The position numbers and the translations under genes are program-made. A DNA stretch of 64,000 nt, from positions 166,163-230,162 of the forward strand of contig NZ_LFIO01001075.1 of assembly GCF_001187535.1 (NCBI RefSeq), given 5' to 3'. Numbering within the stretch: the stretch's first letter is position 1; every line of letters begins with the position of its first letter. The notes beneath the pieces are model-generated. The model saw only the letters and a program-made list of their open reading frames with translations. It searched no databases and had not been told where the DNA came from. Positions 1-9,469 of the stretch are shown here, one piece after another. This DNA is from Rhizobium ecuadorense (GTDB lineage Bacteria; Pseudomonadota; Alphaproteobacteria; Rhizobiales; Rhizobiaceae).

Positions 1-1
1 C

Positions 2-637
2 GAGGTCATGGGCCGCCATTGCGGCTGGCTGACGGCCGCCACCGCCCGCGCCTATCTCCAGCGCACCAGCCGCAACCAGTATGTCGACGGCCTGATGATG
101 GACGCGCATCTGAAGAGCATCGACGCCGTCTATCTGCCTGAGATGGCTTTCGACCTCGACGCCGAGGCCGCCCGCCTGAAGGAAAGCATGGACCGCAACG
201 GCCACGCCACGGTCTTCGTCTCCGAAGGCGCCTGCCTCGACGCCATCGTCGCGGAGCGCGAAGCCGCCGGAGAGACGGTCAAGCGCGACGCCTTCGGCCA
301 TGTGAAGATCGACACGATCAATGTCGGCGCCTGGTTCCAGAAGCAGTTCGCCAGCCTGTTGAACGCCGAACGTTCGCTCGTGCAGAAATCGGGCTACTTC
401 GCCCGCTCGGCGCCGGCCAACGGCGACGACCTCCGGCTGATCCAGAGCATGGTCGATCTCGCCGTCGAAAGCGCGCTCAACAAAGTCTCCGGCGTCACCG
501 GCCACGATGAAGCGCAAAACGGTAAATTGCGCACTATAGAATTCCCGCGCATCAAGGGCGGCAAGGCTTTTGACCTGTCGACGGCATGGTTTGCCGAAGT
601 CATGGACAATATAGGCCAGAAATACAAAGAAGCGTGA
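2..637 (+). CDS. pfp: Pyrophosphate--fructose 6-phosphate 1-phosphotransferase, C-terminal part (5' truncated by window)
   Basis: PPi-dependent phosphofructokinase interconverts fructose 6-phosphate and fructose 1,6-bisphosphate with pyrophosphate as phosphoryl donor, in cytosolic glycolysis/gluconeogenesis. The frame is open from base 2 and begins EVMGRHCGWLT, the conserved 'MGR' substrate-binding segment of the PFK superfamily. It continues through a typical PPi-PFK C-terminal half (about 210 residues) to TGA. The ATG at base 8 is an internal codon, not the true start, because the catalytic GGDD/TIDND part must lie upstream of the window. Assignment to the PPi-dependent rather than the ATP-dependent branch rests on family resemblance. 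Confidence 0.9.
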   Translation, partial: EVMGRHCGWLTAATARAYLQRTSRNQYVDGLMMDAHLKSIDAVYLPEMAFDLDAEAARLKESMDRNGHATVFVSEGACLDAIVAEREAAGETVKRDAFGHVKIDTINVGAWFQKQFASLLNAERSLVQKSGYFARSAPANGDDLRLIQSMVDLAVESALNKVSGVTGHDEAQNGKLRTIEFPRIKGGKAFDLSTAWFAEVMDNIGQKYKEA

Positions 638-694
638 TTGACGGATGGTTAATATGATGTCTTTGCTTGTTCCTGAGGAATAGGAGGAGACACC

Positions 695-1330
695 ATGTCA
701 TTCGAAGCTTGGCTCGCTTTTGCGGCCGCATCCGCCATCATGCTGGCCATACCGGGACCGACGATACTGCTCGTTGTCTCCTATGCGCTCGGTCATGGAC
801 GCAGGACTGCGTTTGCGACGGTGAGCGGCGTGGCGCTTGGTGACTTCACCGCGATGACGGCGTCCCTCTTTGGTCTCGGCGCCGTCCTCGCCGCCTCCGC
901 CACCCTCTTCACGGTCCTGAAGTGGATCGGCGGCGCCTACCTGATCTGGCTGGGAATCAAGCTCTGGCGGGCTCCCGTCATCGGCGAACCGGTCGCCGAC
1001 AACGACAATCTGCCGGAGGAGAAATCGCTCAAGATCTTCCTCCATGCCTATGTCGTCACCGCCCTCAATCCGAAGAGCATCATCTTCTTCGTCGCCTTCG
1101 TGCCGCAGTTCCTCAATCCGGCCCTGCCCTTCGTCGGTCAGATGGCGATCATGGAAGCGACCTTCCTCGTACTGGCGATCCTCAACGCCTCCACTTACGC
1201 ATTTCTCGCCCATACCGCACGCGGACTGATTCGCAAGGCGAGCGTCCAGCGCGCTGTAAACCGCACCGGCGGCACCCTATTGATCGCCGCAGGCGCCGTA
1301 ACCGCGGGGTATCGCCGTATTGCAGCTTAG
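695..1330 (+). CDS. LysE/RhtB family amino-acid exporter
   Basis: A 211-residue inner-membrane protein with about six hydrophobic helices. The N-terminal segment has the LysE-family PGPT motif (AIPGPTILLVVSYALGHG), and ALNPKSIIFFVAF follows in the middle. Proteins of this family export amino acids such as homoserine, threonine or lysine, or related solutes; the substrate cannot be read from sequence. The start is supported by a strong AGGAGGAG ribosome site just upstream. It lies 57 bp after pfp on the same strand and is probably independently expressed. Confidence 0.85.
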   Translation: MSFEAWLAFAAASAIMLAIPGPTILLVVSYALGHGRRTAFATVSGVALGDFTAMTASLFGLGAVLAASATLFTVLKWIGGAYLIWLGIKLWRAPVIGEPVADNDNLPEEKSLKIFLHAYVVTALNPKSIIFFVAFVPQFLNPALPFVGQMAIMEATFLVLAILNASTYAFLAHTARGLIRKASVQRAVNRTGGTLLIAAGAVTAGYRRIAA

Positions 1331-1445
1331 AAATAATCCGTGGTTGCCGGAATGTCACGAATAGGTTAATGGGGTCGTCGGATTTAAGCTTTTTAGTAAC
1401 TTTTATAACGCTGCCGGGGCGGCGCGATTTCACGAAAGTGACGGA

Positions 1446-2378
1446 ATGGTAGCGATCGGATTGTCCGCGCTGAAACGCAGTCTTGTCGTTTCTACGGTGC
1501 TCTGCTGCGGCGTGATGACCGGGTGCGCGAGCGTCGAATACACCTCTCAGGCCGAACTGACAGCTGCTCAGACCGTGGTGCCGATGCCGAAACCCGGTGA
1601 AGACGCCACGCTTGCCGCAATCCCGACAGCCGAAGGCACAGCCGGTCAGGCGGTCGCCGGCGCCACCCTTCCCCAGGCATCCCCGGCCCTGACCGCGACG
1701 GCAATGCCGACCGTGACAACCTCTCAGCCTGCCGATCTCACCATGCAGCCGGCGGCCTATGCGCAAATCCCGCTGACACCCGAGATGACGGCGATCCAGT
1801 CCGTGGTGCCGACGCCGCGTCCGGGAGCCCCGGCACAGCCGACGACCCAGCTTGCCTTTGCCGCGACACCGCAGAACGGCGCCCTTGCTGCACTTGCCGC
1901 AGTCGATACGACGCCGCGTTCCAGCATGGATTACGGCTTCGATGAATCCGGGCCGATCGATCCGCCGACGGCGCCGCCGATGTTCAGCGACGACGACAAG
2001 GACGATGCGCCGACCGTCGAAAAGAGCTTCGTCACCAAGCTCATTCAGAAATATTCGAAGCTCTACGAAATTCCCGAGACGCTGCTCCACCGCATCGTCC
2101 ATCGCGAGAGCCGCTACAACGCCAAGGCCTACAACAAGCGCGGCTATTTCGGCCTCATGCAGATCAAGTACAACACGGCCAAATCCATGGGGTATGACGG
2201 CGCCCCGGGCGGTCTCTTCGATGCCGAGACCAATATCAAATATGCCGCGAAATATCTGCGCGGCGCCTGGCTCGTCTCCGACAGCAAGGAAGACGATGCC
2301 GTGCGCCTTTATGCGCGCGGTTATTATTACGACGCCAAGCGCAAGGGCATGACCGACATCGCCCAGGGCAATTACTGA
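1446..2378 (+). CDS. Lytic transglycosylase SLT-domain lipoprotein
   Basis: A 310-residue envelope protein predicted to cleave peptidoglycan glycan strands. The N-terminus is a lipoprotein signal (hydrophobic run ending in MTGC, Cys about residue 27). Residues about 30-190 are low-complexity Ala/Pro/Thr-rich linker. The C-terminal third is an SLT (Slt70-like) domain with the catalytic Glu in HRESRYN (Glu221) and the GLMQIK motif. The ribosome site is weak, so the start could be a few codons off. Convergent with the serine hydrolase at 2418. The long disordered linker suggests the catalytic domain is held away from the outer membrane (inference). Confidence 0.82.
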   Translation: MVAIGLSALKRSLVVSTVLCCGVMTGCASVEYTSQAELTAAQTVVPMPKPGEDATLAAIPTAEGTAGQAVAGATLPQASPALTATAMPTVTTSQPADLTMQPAAYAQIPLTPEMTAIQSVVPTPRPGAPAQPTTQLAFAATPQNGALAALAAVDTTPRSSMDYGFDESGPIDPPTAPPMFSDDDKDDAPTVEKSFVTKLIQKYSKLYEIPETLLHRIVHRESRYNAKAYNKRGYFGLMQIKYNTAKSMGYDGAPGGLFDAETNIKYAAKYLRGAWLVSDSKEDDAVRLYARGYYYDAKRKGMTDIAQGNY

Positions 2379-2417
2379 TACGACCAAGACCGATAACGGA
2401 CGAACGGCATCACGAGC

Positions 2418-3842
2418 CTATGGCTGCGGCTGGCCCTGCCGTGGCGACCCGGCCTGCTGTTGCGGGGCTCCCGCTTGCGGCAAGGCCGCCAGGACCGCCT
2501 TGAGAAGCGTCTGCGGCTGATAGCCGAGCCAGCTCGGCGTCAGGCTGAGCCGGATTACGACCAGATCGGCGGACGGTACAATCGCCATGCTCTGCCCGTC
2601 ATGCCCCGTCAGCCAGAACGTATCCTCCGGCAGCCCGAATTTTGCATTTGAACCGCCGGGCGCAAGCCAGGCCTGGCCCTGCGTATAGCGGCCGTTCGAC
2701 GCCGTCGTCGGGGTGCGCATGGCGCCGACGAAACCCTCCGGCAGCAGCCGCTGGCCGTTCCAGACGCCGTCCTGCAGCAGGAACTGCCCGAAGCGCGCCC
2801 AGTCATGCGCCGTCGCATAGAGATAGGAGCTTCCGGCAAACGTGCCGCGCGCATCGAGCTCGAAGACGGCGCTCGTCATGCCGAGCGGCGAAAACAGCGC
2901 GTCGTCAGGATAGGAAAAGGCCGTCTGGGCATTGCCGACCCTGTCCATCCAGATGCGTGACAAGAGCACCGCCGTGCCGCTCGAATAGCGGAAGCGTTTG
3001 CCCAGCTCCGCCTCCATCGGCGCGTTGGCCGGCAGCGATACCATGTCGGGATCGAGATAGAGCATGCGCGTCACATCGGCGACAGCGCCATAATCCTCGT
3101 TGAAGGCAAGGCCGCTCTCCATGCCAAGCAGGTCGGAGACTTTGATCCTGGCGCGCCCGTCGTTCTTCCATTGCGCCAGCAGATTGTCATCGTCGAAGGA
3201 GATCTTGCCGTCGAGCATCAGCCGGCCGACAATCGCAGCATTCACCGTCTTCGTCATCGACCAGCCGATCAGCGGCGTCTTCGCCGAGAAGCCGGGACCA
3301 TAGGCCTCAGTGACGATGCGGCCATTGCGCACCACGACGATCGCCCGCATGGCCGGGCCGGCAACGCTCTCATCGGCAAGCAGCGCAGCGATCTTCCCGT
3401 CCGGCCGATCGCCGGCGCTCTCACCCTCCGGCCACAGAGCCTCGTTCACCTCCGCCCTGGCCGGCGCATCGAAAGGCACCGCCTTCGCCGCCGCCTCGAA
3501 ATTGCCGTCCGGCACGCTCGTGCAGCCGAAAGCGCCGCGATAGAGCGCATAACTCGGCGCAAACAGTCCCATGAAGCGCGCCGTCACGCGATCGCTGTCG
3601 CGGTCGACGCTGACGCGCACCAGCCGGAGCAGCGGATTTCCGGGCGCCTGGACATCGTCATGGAGCACCTCATCGGCCTCCCGGCCTGATATGAAGACGT
3701 TGGAGCAGACGATCTTGGCGGCATAGCCGTCGCCGACACGCAGCAGTTCCGGCGGCTGGACGAAGAGCCAGCCGGCGACGGCGATGACGACGAGCACGAC
3801 AAGGAGAGCAAGCGCCTTCAGGATACGCAGGACAAATCGCAT
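2418..3842 (-). CDS. Serine hydrolase, class C beta-lactamase/esterase fold
   Basis: A 474-residue protein with one N-terminal membrane helix, so it is probably anchored with the catalytic domain in the periplasm. The penicillin-binding/beta-lactamase SxxK motif is Ser195-Met-Thr-Lys198 (GWSMTK). A Tyr-Ser-Ser (FRYSSGT) occupies the Y-x-N position, and TGHDGQS the KTG-like position. Such proteins are esterases, D-aminopeptidases or beta-lactamase-like enzymes; the substrate is unknown. I chose the ATG at 3842 over the upstream ATG at 3980 because GGAGGA precedes it and the signal anchor follows directly; the upstream extension is Arg/Pro-rich and looks non-coding. Confidence 0.82.
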   Translation of the reverse strand: MRFVLRILKALALLVVLVVIAVAGWLFVQPPELLRVGDGYAAKIVCSNVFISGREADEVLHDDVQAPGNPLLRLVRVSVDRDSDRVTARFMGLFAPSYALYRGAFGCTSVPDGNFEAAAKAVPFDAPARAEVNEALWPEGESAGDRPDGKIAALLADESVAGPAMRAIVVVRNGRIVTEAYGPGFSAKTPLIGWSMTKTVNAAIVGRLMLDGKISFDDDNLLAQWKNDGRARIKVSDLLGMESGLAFNEDYGAVADVTRMLYLDPDMVSLPANAPMEAELGKRFRYSSGTAVLLSRIWMDRVGNAQTAFSYPDDALFSPLGMTSAVFELDARGTFAGSSYLYATAHDWARFGQFLLQDGVWNGQRLLPEGFVGAMRTPTTASNGRYTQGQAWLAPGGSNAKFGLPEDTFWLTGHDGQSMAIVPSADLVVIRLSLTPSWLGYQPQTLLKAVLAALPQAGAPQQQAGSPRQGQPQP

Positions 3843-3970
3843 GGCATTCCTCCATGCCGGGAGAGAAGCAGGAATCGCACGCGCCGGAAAGAGGCCGCAG
3901 CGAAGAAGAGCTGCCCTCGCGATCACTTTACCAGGAGGCGATCCTCCCGGCGAACGGCGCCCCACAGCCC

Positions 3971-3988
3971 ACGTCATCAAACTGTAGC
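3971..3988 (+). promoter_or_regulatory. Possible degenerate Pho box upstream of btaA
   Basis: ACGTCAT-CAAA-CTGTAGC fits the two-repeat PhoB pattern CTGTCAT-N4-CTGTCAT at 9 of 14 positions, with the correct 11-bp spacing, 45 bp before the btaA start. btaAB is known to be phosphate-starvation induced in rhizobia, which is why I looked. The match is weak and could be chance. Confidence 0.3.
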
Positions 3989-4032
3989 AGTGGCGCGCTA
4001 CACGCCCTGAACGCTAAAAAGGTGACAGACTC

Positions 4033-5277
4033 ATGTCAGAATTTGCACCGGATGCCGGCTTCCGCAAGAACCGGAAACTCAAGGACGCCCTTCTCCGCCA
4101 CAAGGCTTTTTCGAAGGACGGTTTTTCCGAGCGTCTCTTCGGCCTTCTCTTCTCCGGCCTCGTCTATCCGCAGATCTGGGAGGATCCGGATCTCGACATG
4201 CAGGCGATGGAACTGAAGCCGAACCACCGCATCGTCACCATCGGCTCCGGCGGCTGCAACATGCTCGCCTATCTCTCCAAGGCGCCGGCCTCGATCGACG
4301 TCGTCGATCTCAACCCGCACCATATCGCGCTGAACCGTCTGAAGCTTGCCGCCTTCAAGCATCTGCCGGATCATGCCGATCTCGTCCGCTTCCTGGCGAT
4401 GCCGAACGAGAAGTCGAACAGCCGCGCCTACGACCGGCATCTCGCCGCCAAGCTCGACGATGCGACGCGCAGCTATTGGAACGGCCGCAAGTTCGGCCGT
4501 CGCCGCGTCACCGTCTTCGACCGCAACATCTACGAAACCGGTCTGCTCGGCCGCTTCATCGGCGCGGCCCATCTTCTTGCACGCCTGCATGGCGTCAAGC
4601 TGCGCGAGATGACCAAGACCCGCTCGATCCGCGAGCAGCGCCAGTTCTTCGAAGAGCAGATCGCGCCGCTGTTCGAAAAGCCGGTGGTGCGCTGGATCAC
4701 CGGCCGCAAGAGCTCGCTCTTCGGCCTCGGCATTCCGCCGCAGCAATATGACGAGCTCGCAAGCCTTGCAGCCGATCATTCGATCGCACCGGTGCTGAAG
4801 CACCGCCTGGAAAAGCTCGCCTGTCATTTCCCGATGCGCGACAATTATTTCGCCTGGCAGGCCTTCGGCCGCCGCTACGGCACTGAAGAGGAAGGCCCAC
4901 TGCCGACTTATCTGAAGTCGGAGCACTACGAGGTGATCCGCGCCAATGTCGACCGCGTCAACGTCCACCATGCAAGCTTCACCGAGCTTCTGGCCCGCGA
5001 GCCGGCCGCCTCGCGCGACCGCTACATCCTGCTCGACGCGCAGGACTGGATGACGGATGAGCAACTGAACGACGTCTGGCGGGAAATCACCCGCACGGCG
5101 CGCGAAGGCGCCCGGGTGATCTTCCGCACCGCGGCCGAAAAGAGCATCATCGAAGGCCGTCTGTCTCCCTCGATCCGCGACCAGTGGGATTACTTCGAGG
5201 AGAAGTCGCGCGAGCTGACGGCGCTTGATCGCTCGGCGATCTACGGCGGCTTCCACATTTACGGGAAGAAGGCGTGA
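4033..5277 (+). CDS. btaA: BtaA: SAM:diacylglycerol 3-amino-3-carboxypropyltransferase
   Basis: First enzyme of betaine-lipid (DGTS) synthesis: it transfers the 3-amino-3-carboxypropyl group of S-adenosylmethionine to diacylglycerol, giving diacylglycerylhomoserine at the inner membrane. The 414-residue length and N-terminal region (YPQIWEDP, then the SAM-fold TIGSGGCN and VVDLNPHH motifs at about residues 56-90) are typical of the DUF3419/BtaA family. The start has AAGGTG nine bases upstream. It overlaps btaB by four bases (GTGA), so the two are translationally coupled. Phosphate-limited rhizobia use this lipid to replace phospholipids (established knowledge). Confidence 0.93.
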   Translation: MSEFAPDAGFRKNRKLKDALLRHKAFSKDGFSERLFGLLFSGLVYPQIWEDPDLDMQAMELKPNHRIVTIGSGGCNMLAYLSKAPASIDVVDLNPHHIALNRLKLAAFKHLPDHADLVRFLAMPNEKSNSRAYDRHLAAKLDDATRSYWNGRKFGRRRVTVFDRNIYETGLLGRFIGAAHLLARLHGVKLREMTKTRSIREQRQFFEEQIAPLFEKPVVRWITGRKSSLFGLGIPPQQYDELASLAADHSIAPVLKHRLEKLACHFPMRDNYFAWQAFGRRYGTEEEGPLPTYLKSEHYEVIRANVDRVNVHHASFTELLAREPAASRDRYILLDAQDWMTDEQLNDVWREITRTAREGARVIFRTAAEKSIIEGRLSPSIRDQWDYFEEKSRELTALDRSAIYGGFHIYGKKA

Positions 5278-5948
5278 GCAAGGTCGGCACCGAGACGGCA
5301 GGAAAGAGCGGCGAACATGCCAGCCTGATGGATGGCATGTACCGTTACCAGCGCCATATCTACGATCTGACGCGCAAATATTACCTTCTCGGCCGCGACA
5401 GCACGATCCGCAATCTCGACGTGCCCGAGGGCGGCACCTTGCTCGAAGTCGGCTGCGGCACCGGCCGCAACATGGCCTTTGCCCATCGGCATTTCCCCAC
5501 CGCCAAGCTGTTCGGCCTCGACATTTCCCAGGAAATGCTGATTTCGGCGCGCAAGACCTTCGCCACCAAGGCGACGATCCCGGAATTCCGCGTCGCCGAC
5601 GCCACGGCCTTCACGCCGCGCGAATTCGGCGTCAGCGGCTTCGACCGCATCCTGATTTCCTATGCCCTGTCGATGATCCCGGACTGGGAGCGCGCCGTCG
5701 ATGCATCGATCGCGGCCCTCAACCCCGGCGGCCAGCTGCACATCGTCGATTTCGGCCAGCAGGAAGGCCTGCCCGGCTGGTTCCGCCGCATGCTGCAGTC
5801 ATGGCTTGCAAAATTCCACGTCACCCCGCGCTCCGATCTGCGCGAGGTCCTGGAAGCGCAAGCCCATGAAAATAACGCGAGATTGGTGTTCGATACCGTC
5901 GGCGGCGGTTATGCCTGGCGGGCGGCCATTATCAGCAAGCGCTCATAA
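5274..5948 (+). CDS. btaB: BtaB: diacylglycerylhomoserine N-methyltransferase
   Basis: Class I SAM-dependent methyltransferase of 224 residues that trimethylates diacylglycerylhomoserine to DGTS. Motif I is LLEVGCGTGRN (about residues 53-63), followed by LFGLDIS and the post-motif FDRILISYALSM. The GTG start overlaps the btaA stop. Order and coupling with btaA make the assignment firm; on sequence alone it would be a generic methyltransferase. Confidence 0.92.
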   Translation: MSKVGTETAGKSGEHASLMDGMYRYQRHIYDLTRKYYLLGRDSTIRNLDVPEGGTLLEVGCGTGRNMAFAHRHFPTAKLFGLDISQEMLISARKTFATKATIPEFRVADATAFTPREFGVSGFDRILISYALSMIPDWERAVDASIAALNPGGQLHIVDFGQQEGLPGWFRRMLQSWLAKFHVTPRSDLREVLEAQAHENNARLVFDTVGGGYAWRAAIISKRS

Positions 5949-6072
5949 TTCGCTTGAAACTAACCGATTTTTTACGTTGATATGGTGAAAAGAGGGTTAT
6001 CCTCTGCCGACTCGTCTTTTCGAAGGTCAGGCTGTGGGGCAAAGAGATCATTCGGTTCACGACGGGATACCC

Positions 6073-6870
6073 ATGCGCCGGCTTTTGTTTTGCGTTCTGC
6101 CTCTGGCCATTCTCCTGGCAGGCTGCTCCTCTTCTGGCCACGACTATCTCGAAACAGCATCGATCAAGCCGAAGACGCGCTTCAAGGATACCGATCCGCA
6201 GGACTTCGGCCCGAAGCATCCGCAGCAGAACGCGGTCCACGGCATCGATATCTCCAAATGGCAGGGCGATATCGACTGGGCAACGGTGAAAAATTCCGGC
6301 GTCGCCTTCGCCTTCATTAAGGCGACGGAAGGCAAGGACAGGGTCGATCCGCGCTTCGACGAATACTGGCGCGAGGCCCGCGCCGCCGGCATCCCGCACG
6401 CGCCCTATCATTTCTATTATTTCTGTTCATCGGCCGATCAGCAGGCCGACTGGTTCATCCGCAACGTGCCGAAGGAGGCCATGCGCCTGCCGCCGGTGCT
6501 CGACGTCGAATGGAACGCCGAATCGAAGACCTGCCGCTATCGTCCCGATCCGGAAACCGTGCGCGCCGAAATGCAGCGTTTCATGGACCGGCTGGAGGCC
6601 TATTACGGCAAGCGCCCGATCATCTACACCTCGGTCGATTTTCACCGCGACAATCTCGCCGGCTACTTCCAGGATTATCATTTCTGGGTGCGTTCGGTGG
6701 CAAAACATCCCGAGGTCACCTATTCCGACCGCCGCTGGGCCTTCTGGCAATATACCTCGACCGGCGTCATTCCCGGCATCAGCGGCCCCACCGATATCAA
6801 TGTCTTTGCCGGCAGCGCAAAGAACTGGAACAATTGGGTCGCCGCCGTTTCCAAGGATAGAAATTCTTAG
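6073..6870 (+). CDS. Glycoside hydrolase family 25 (lysozyme) lipoprotein
   Basis: A predicted peptidoglycan muramidase of 265 residues. The signal peptide ends in the lipobox LLAGC (Cys18), so the mature protein is lipid-anchored. GH25 motifs follow: HGIDISKWQG with Asp59 near the start of the barrel, AFIKATEG, the catalytic DxE pair in LDVEW, IIYTS, and the C-terminal FWQYT...DINVF. I start at 6073 because the lipoprotein signal begins there; the in-frame ATG at 6034 adds a polar tail ahead of the signal. GH25 enzymes in proteobacteria are often recruited for self-wall remodelling (family knowledge). Confidence 0.88.
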   Translation: MRRLLFCVLPLAILLAGCSSSGHDYLETASIKPKTRFKDTDPQDFGPKHPQQNAVHGIDISKWQGDIDWATVKNSGVAFAFIKATEGKDRVDPRFDEYWREARAAGIPHAPYHFYYFCSSADQQADWFIRNVPKEAMRLPPVLDVEWNAESKTCRYRPDPETVRAEMQRFMDRLEAYYGKRPIIYTSVDFHRDNLAGYFQDYHFWVRSVAKHPEVTYSDRRWAFWQYTSTGVIPGISGPTDINVFAGSAKNWNNWVAAVSKDRNS

Positions 6871-6950
6871 TAACGTCTTATGATGTTTCTTGCTTCCTCA
6901 CATTCCTCTGTGAAAGCGACGGCAATCTGTTTGATATAAGGACCGCATCC

Positions 6951-8168
6951 ATGCACCGCTCGCTCGCAAGCCGCTCTGCACTCGCCCTTCTGTTTGCCCT
7001 CGCCATCGCCGGCGGCGCGGCCGCCCAGCAGGCGCCGGACGCAGCCCCGGCCGCGCCCTGCGGCGGCGATCTCTCCGCCTTCCTCGAAGGCGTCAAGAAG
7101 GATGCAGTTGCCGCCGGCGCAAGTGCGGCAGCCGCCGACGCCGCCCTTGCCGGCGCCGAGATCGACCCCAAGGTTCTGAGCCGGGATCGGGCCCAGGGCG
7201 TCTTCAAGCAGACCTTCCTCGAATTCTCCCAGCGCACCGTCAGCCAGGCCCGCCTCGATATCGGCCGCCAGAAGATGAAGCAATATGCCGATGTCTTTGC
7301 CCGCGCCGAGCAGGAATTCGGCGTTCCCGCCGGCGTCATCACCGCCTTCTGGGCGATGGAAACCGATTTCGGCGCCGTCCAGGGCGATTTCAACACCCGC
7401 AACGCCCTGGTGACGCTGTCGCACGACTGCCGCCGCCCGGAACTCTTCCGCCCGCAGCTGATCGCCCTCATCGAGATGGTCCAGCACGGCGATCTCGACC
7501 CCGCCACCAATACCGGCGCCTGGGCCGGCGAGATCGGCCAGGTGCAGATGCTGCCGCGCGACATCATCGCCTACGGCATGGACGGCGACGGCGACGGTCA
7601 TGTCCGCCTGAAGCAGAGCGGCCCGGACGCCATCCTGACAGCGGCGAAGTTCATCCAGCATCTCGGCTTCGAGCGCGGCCAGCCATGGCTGCAGGAAGTC
7701 ACCCTGCCCGATAACCTGCCCTGGGAGAAATCCGGCCTTGGCGGCACGATGAAGGCGGGCGACTGGTTCGCCCTCGGCGTCAAGCCACGCGATGACAATA
7801 CCGCCTTCGGCAACCTCGAAGGCGACCTCGTTCTGCCGCAGGGCCGCATGGGACCGGCCTTCATTGCCTACCCGAATTTCAAGATCTATCTCGAATGGAA
7901 CAAGTCGTTCATCTACACGACTTCGGCCGCTTATTTCGGGACGCGGCTTTCCGGCGCCCCGACCTATCTCAAGGGCGTGCCGGAGCAGGGGCTCGCCAAC
8001 GACCAGATGAAGACGCTGCAGACCAAGCTGCAGTCGCTCGGCCATGATGTCGGCGAGATCGACGGCATCCTCGGCTCCGGCACGCGTGTCGCGATCCAGA
8101 AAGAGCAGCAGCGCCTCGGCATGCCGGCCGACGGCTGGGCGACGCCTGCCCTTCTCAACGCTCTCTGA
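6951..8168 (+). CDS. Lytic murein transglycosylase, MltB family, with peptidoglycan-binding domain
   Basis: A 405-residue periplasmic enzyme with a cleavable signal peptide (cut near AAAQQ, residue 26). The MltB/SLT_2 domain spans about residues 35-330 with catalytic Glu137 in WAMETDFG and the downstream GQVQMLPRD motif. A C-terminal PG_binding_1 repeat (QTKLQSLGHDVGEIDGILG..TR) occupies about residues 345-405. AAGGA lies ten bases before the ATG. It is 80 bp downstream of the GH25 gene, so the two wall hydrolases may be co-expressed. Confidence 0.9.
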   Translation: MHRSLASRSALALLFALAIAGGAAAQQAPDAAPAAPCGGDLSAFLEGVKKDAVAAGASAAAADAALAGAEIDPKVLSRDRAQGVFKQTFLEFSQRTVSQARLDIGRQKMKQYADVFARAEQEFGVPAGVITAFWAMETDFGAVQGDFNTRNALVTLSHDCRRPELFRPQLIALIEMVQHGDLDPATNTGAWAGEIGQVQMLPRDIIAYGMDGDGDGHVRLKQSGPDAILTAAKFIQHLGFERGQPWLQEVTLPDNLPWEKSGLGGTMKAGDWFALGVKPRDDNTAFGNLEGDLVLPQGRMGPAFIAYPNFKIYLEWNKSFIYTTSAAYFGTRLSGAPTYLKGVPEQGLANDQMKTLQTKLQSLGHDVGEIDGILGSGTRVAIQKEQQRLGMPADGWATPALLNAL

Positions 8169-8300
8169 TCGCCGCCGACACCTTACCGTCACCCGCTTCG
8201 CAAGAAACGGGTGGCGCGGTTCGCCGTCTGCGCTAAGCATCAGCTCGGAAAGCCGGTGCCTGTTTTGGCAACTGAGCGGCTTGTGGTGGAGGAACCCGGC

Positions 8301-9206
8301 GTGGACAGCAGAATGAATGCTTGGACCTGGAGCCTGCTGATGCTGCTCGGCCTGATCTGGGGCGCCTCCTTCTTCTTTGCCCGCATCGCCGTCCAGCACG
8401 TGCCGCCGCTGACCCTCGTTTTCCTGAGGCTGCTGCTCGCAGCGCTCGCACTGCATATCTATATCGCCGGCCGCTTCGACTTCTATTCGATCCTCAAAGC
8501 CCGCTGGCGCGAATTCCTGATCCTCGGGCTGATCAACAATGCCCTGCCGCATGCGCTGATCTTCTTCGGGCAGACCCGCATCGGCGCCGGCCTTGCGGCA
8601 ATCCTGAATGCGACGACGCCGATCTGGACCGTGCTGATCGCCAATTACTTCACCTCGGACGAGAAACTGTCGTCGGCAAAGATCGCCGGCTGCCTCGTCG
8701 GCCTCGCCGGAACGATCGTGCTGATTGGCCCCGGCATCTCGGCCGGCGGAGAAGCACCGCTCTGGGCGCTGCTTCTCCCGGTGCTTGCCGCCATCTCTTA
8801 TGGTTTCGCCGCCACCTACGGCAAACGATTCAAGAATGTTCCGGCCCCGGTCACCGCTGCCGGCCAGTTGACCGCCTCCTCGCTGATCGCGCTGCCGCTG
8901 TCGCTGCTCGCAGATCGCCCCTGGGCGCTGGCCGCGCCGCCGATCGATGCGCTGCTGGCCATCCTGGCGCTGGCGCTGCTCTCGACCGCTTTCGGCTATA
9001 TCCTCTATTTCCGGATCATGGCGGCGGCGGGCGCCACCAACGCCTCGCTCGTCACCCTGCTGGTGCCGCCGAGCGCCATCCTTCTCGGCGTGCTTTTCCT
9101 GGGCGAAAGGCTCACACCCGGCGAATTCGCCGGCATGGCGCTGATCGGTTTCGGCCTCGTCATTCTCGACGGCCGCGCCTATCGCCTGCTGGTGAAGACC
9201 ACCTGA
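8301..9206 (+). CDS. DMT/EamA family transporter
   Basis: A 301-residue inner-membrane protein with two EamA repeats and about ten helices (WGASFFFARI in the first repeat, AFGYILYFRIMAAAGAT and GVLFLGERLTPGEFAGMALI in the second). Probably an exporter of small metabolites; the substrate is not predictable. I chose the GTG at 8301 because GGAGGA sits seven bases upstream. An ATG follows four codons later at 8313. The longer frame opening at 8211 has a polar N-terminus and no ribosome site. Confidence 0.85.
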   Translation: MDSRMNAWTWSLLMLLGLIWGASFFFARIAVQHVPPLTLVFLRLLLAALALHIYIAGRFDFYSILKARWREFLILGLINNALPHALIFFGQTRIGAGLAAILNATTPIWTVLIANYFTSDEKLSSAKIAGCLVGLAGTIVLIGPGISAGGEAPLWALLLPVLAAISYGFAATYGKRFKNVPAPVTAAGQLTASSLIALPLSLLADRPWALAAPPIDALLAILALALLSTAFGYILYFRIMAAAGATNASLVTLLVPPSAILLGVLFLGERLTPGEFAGMALIGFGLVILDGRAYRLLVKTT

Positions 9207-9469
9207 TATCGGTTGCGAATTCCACGTGTTTTCAACCAGTTGACCATTCGCCATGTTTTCGGCGCATAGGTAAACCGGCCATCGCCGAATTTAACGGCAT
9301 GTTAAAATCTGTGAACAAAAAATTATCGAATATAATCGATTAGTTTCAAAGGCTTGCCGAGAGGCCTATCGACTTATCCGCCGCATCCTTCTGCAGCGCA
9401 GCATAGAATCCGCTTCCCAACCGACATATTTCAGACATATTATTGGCCGGTTAACGCGAGGAGACAGAC

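Noticed and set aside
6867..9254. 795-codon minus-strand open frame
   Set aside because: Antisense to the MltB-type transglycosylase and DMT genes, with Glu/Gly/Arg-rich low-complexity translation and no domain. A product of high GC third-position bias on the true strand.
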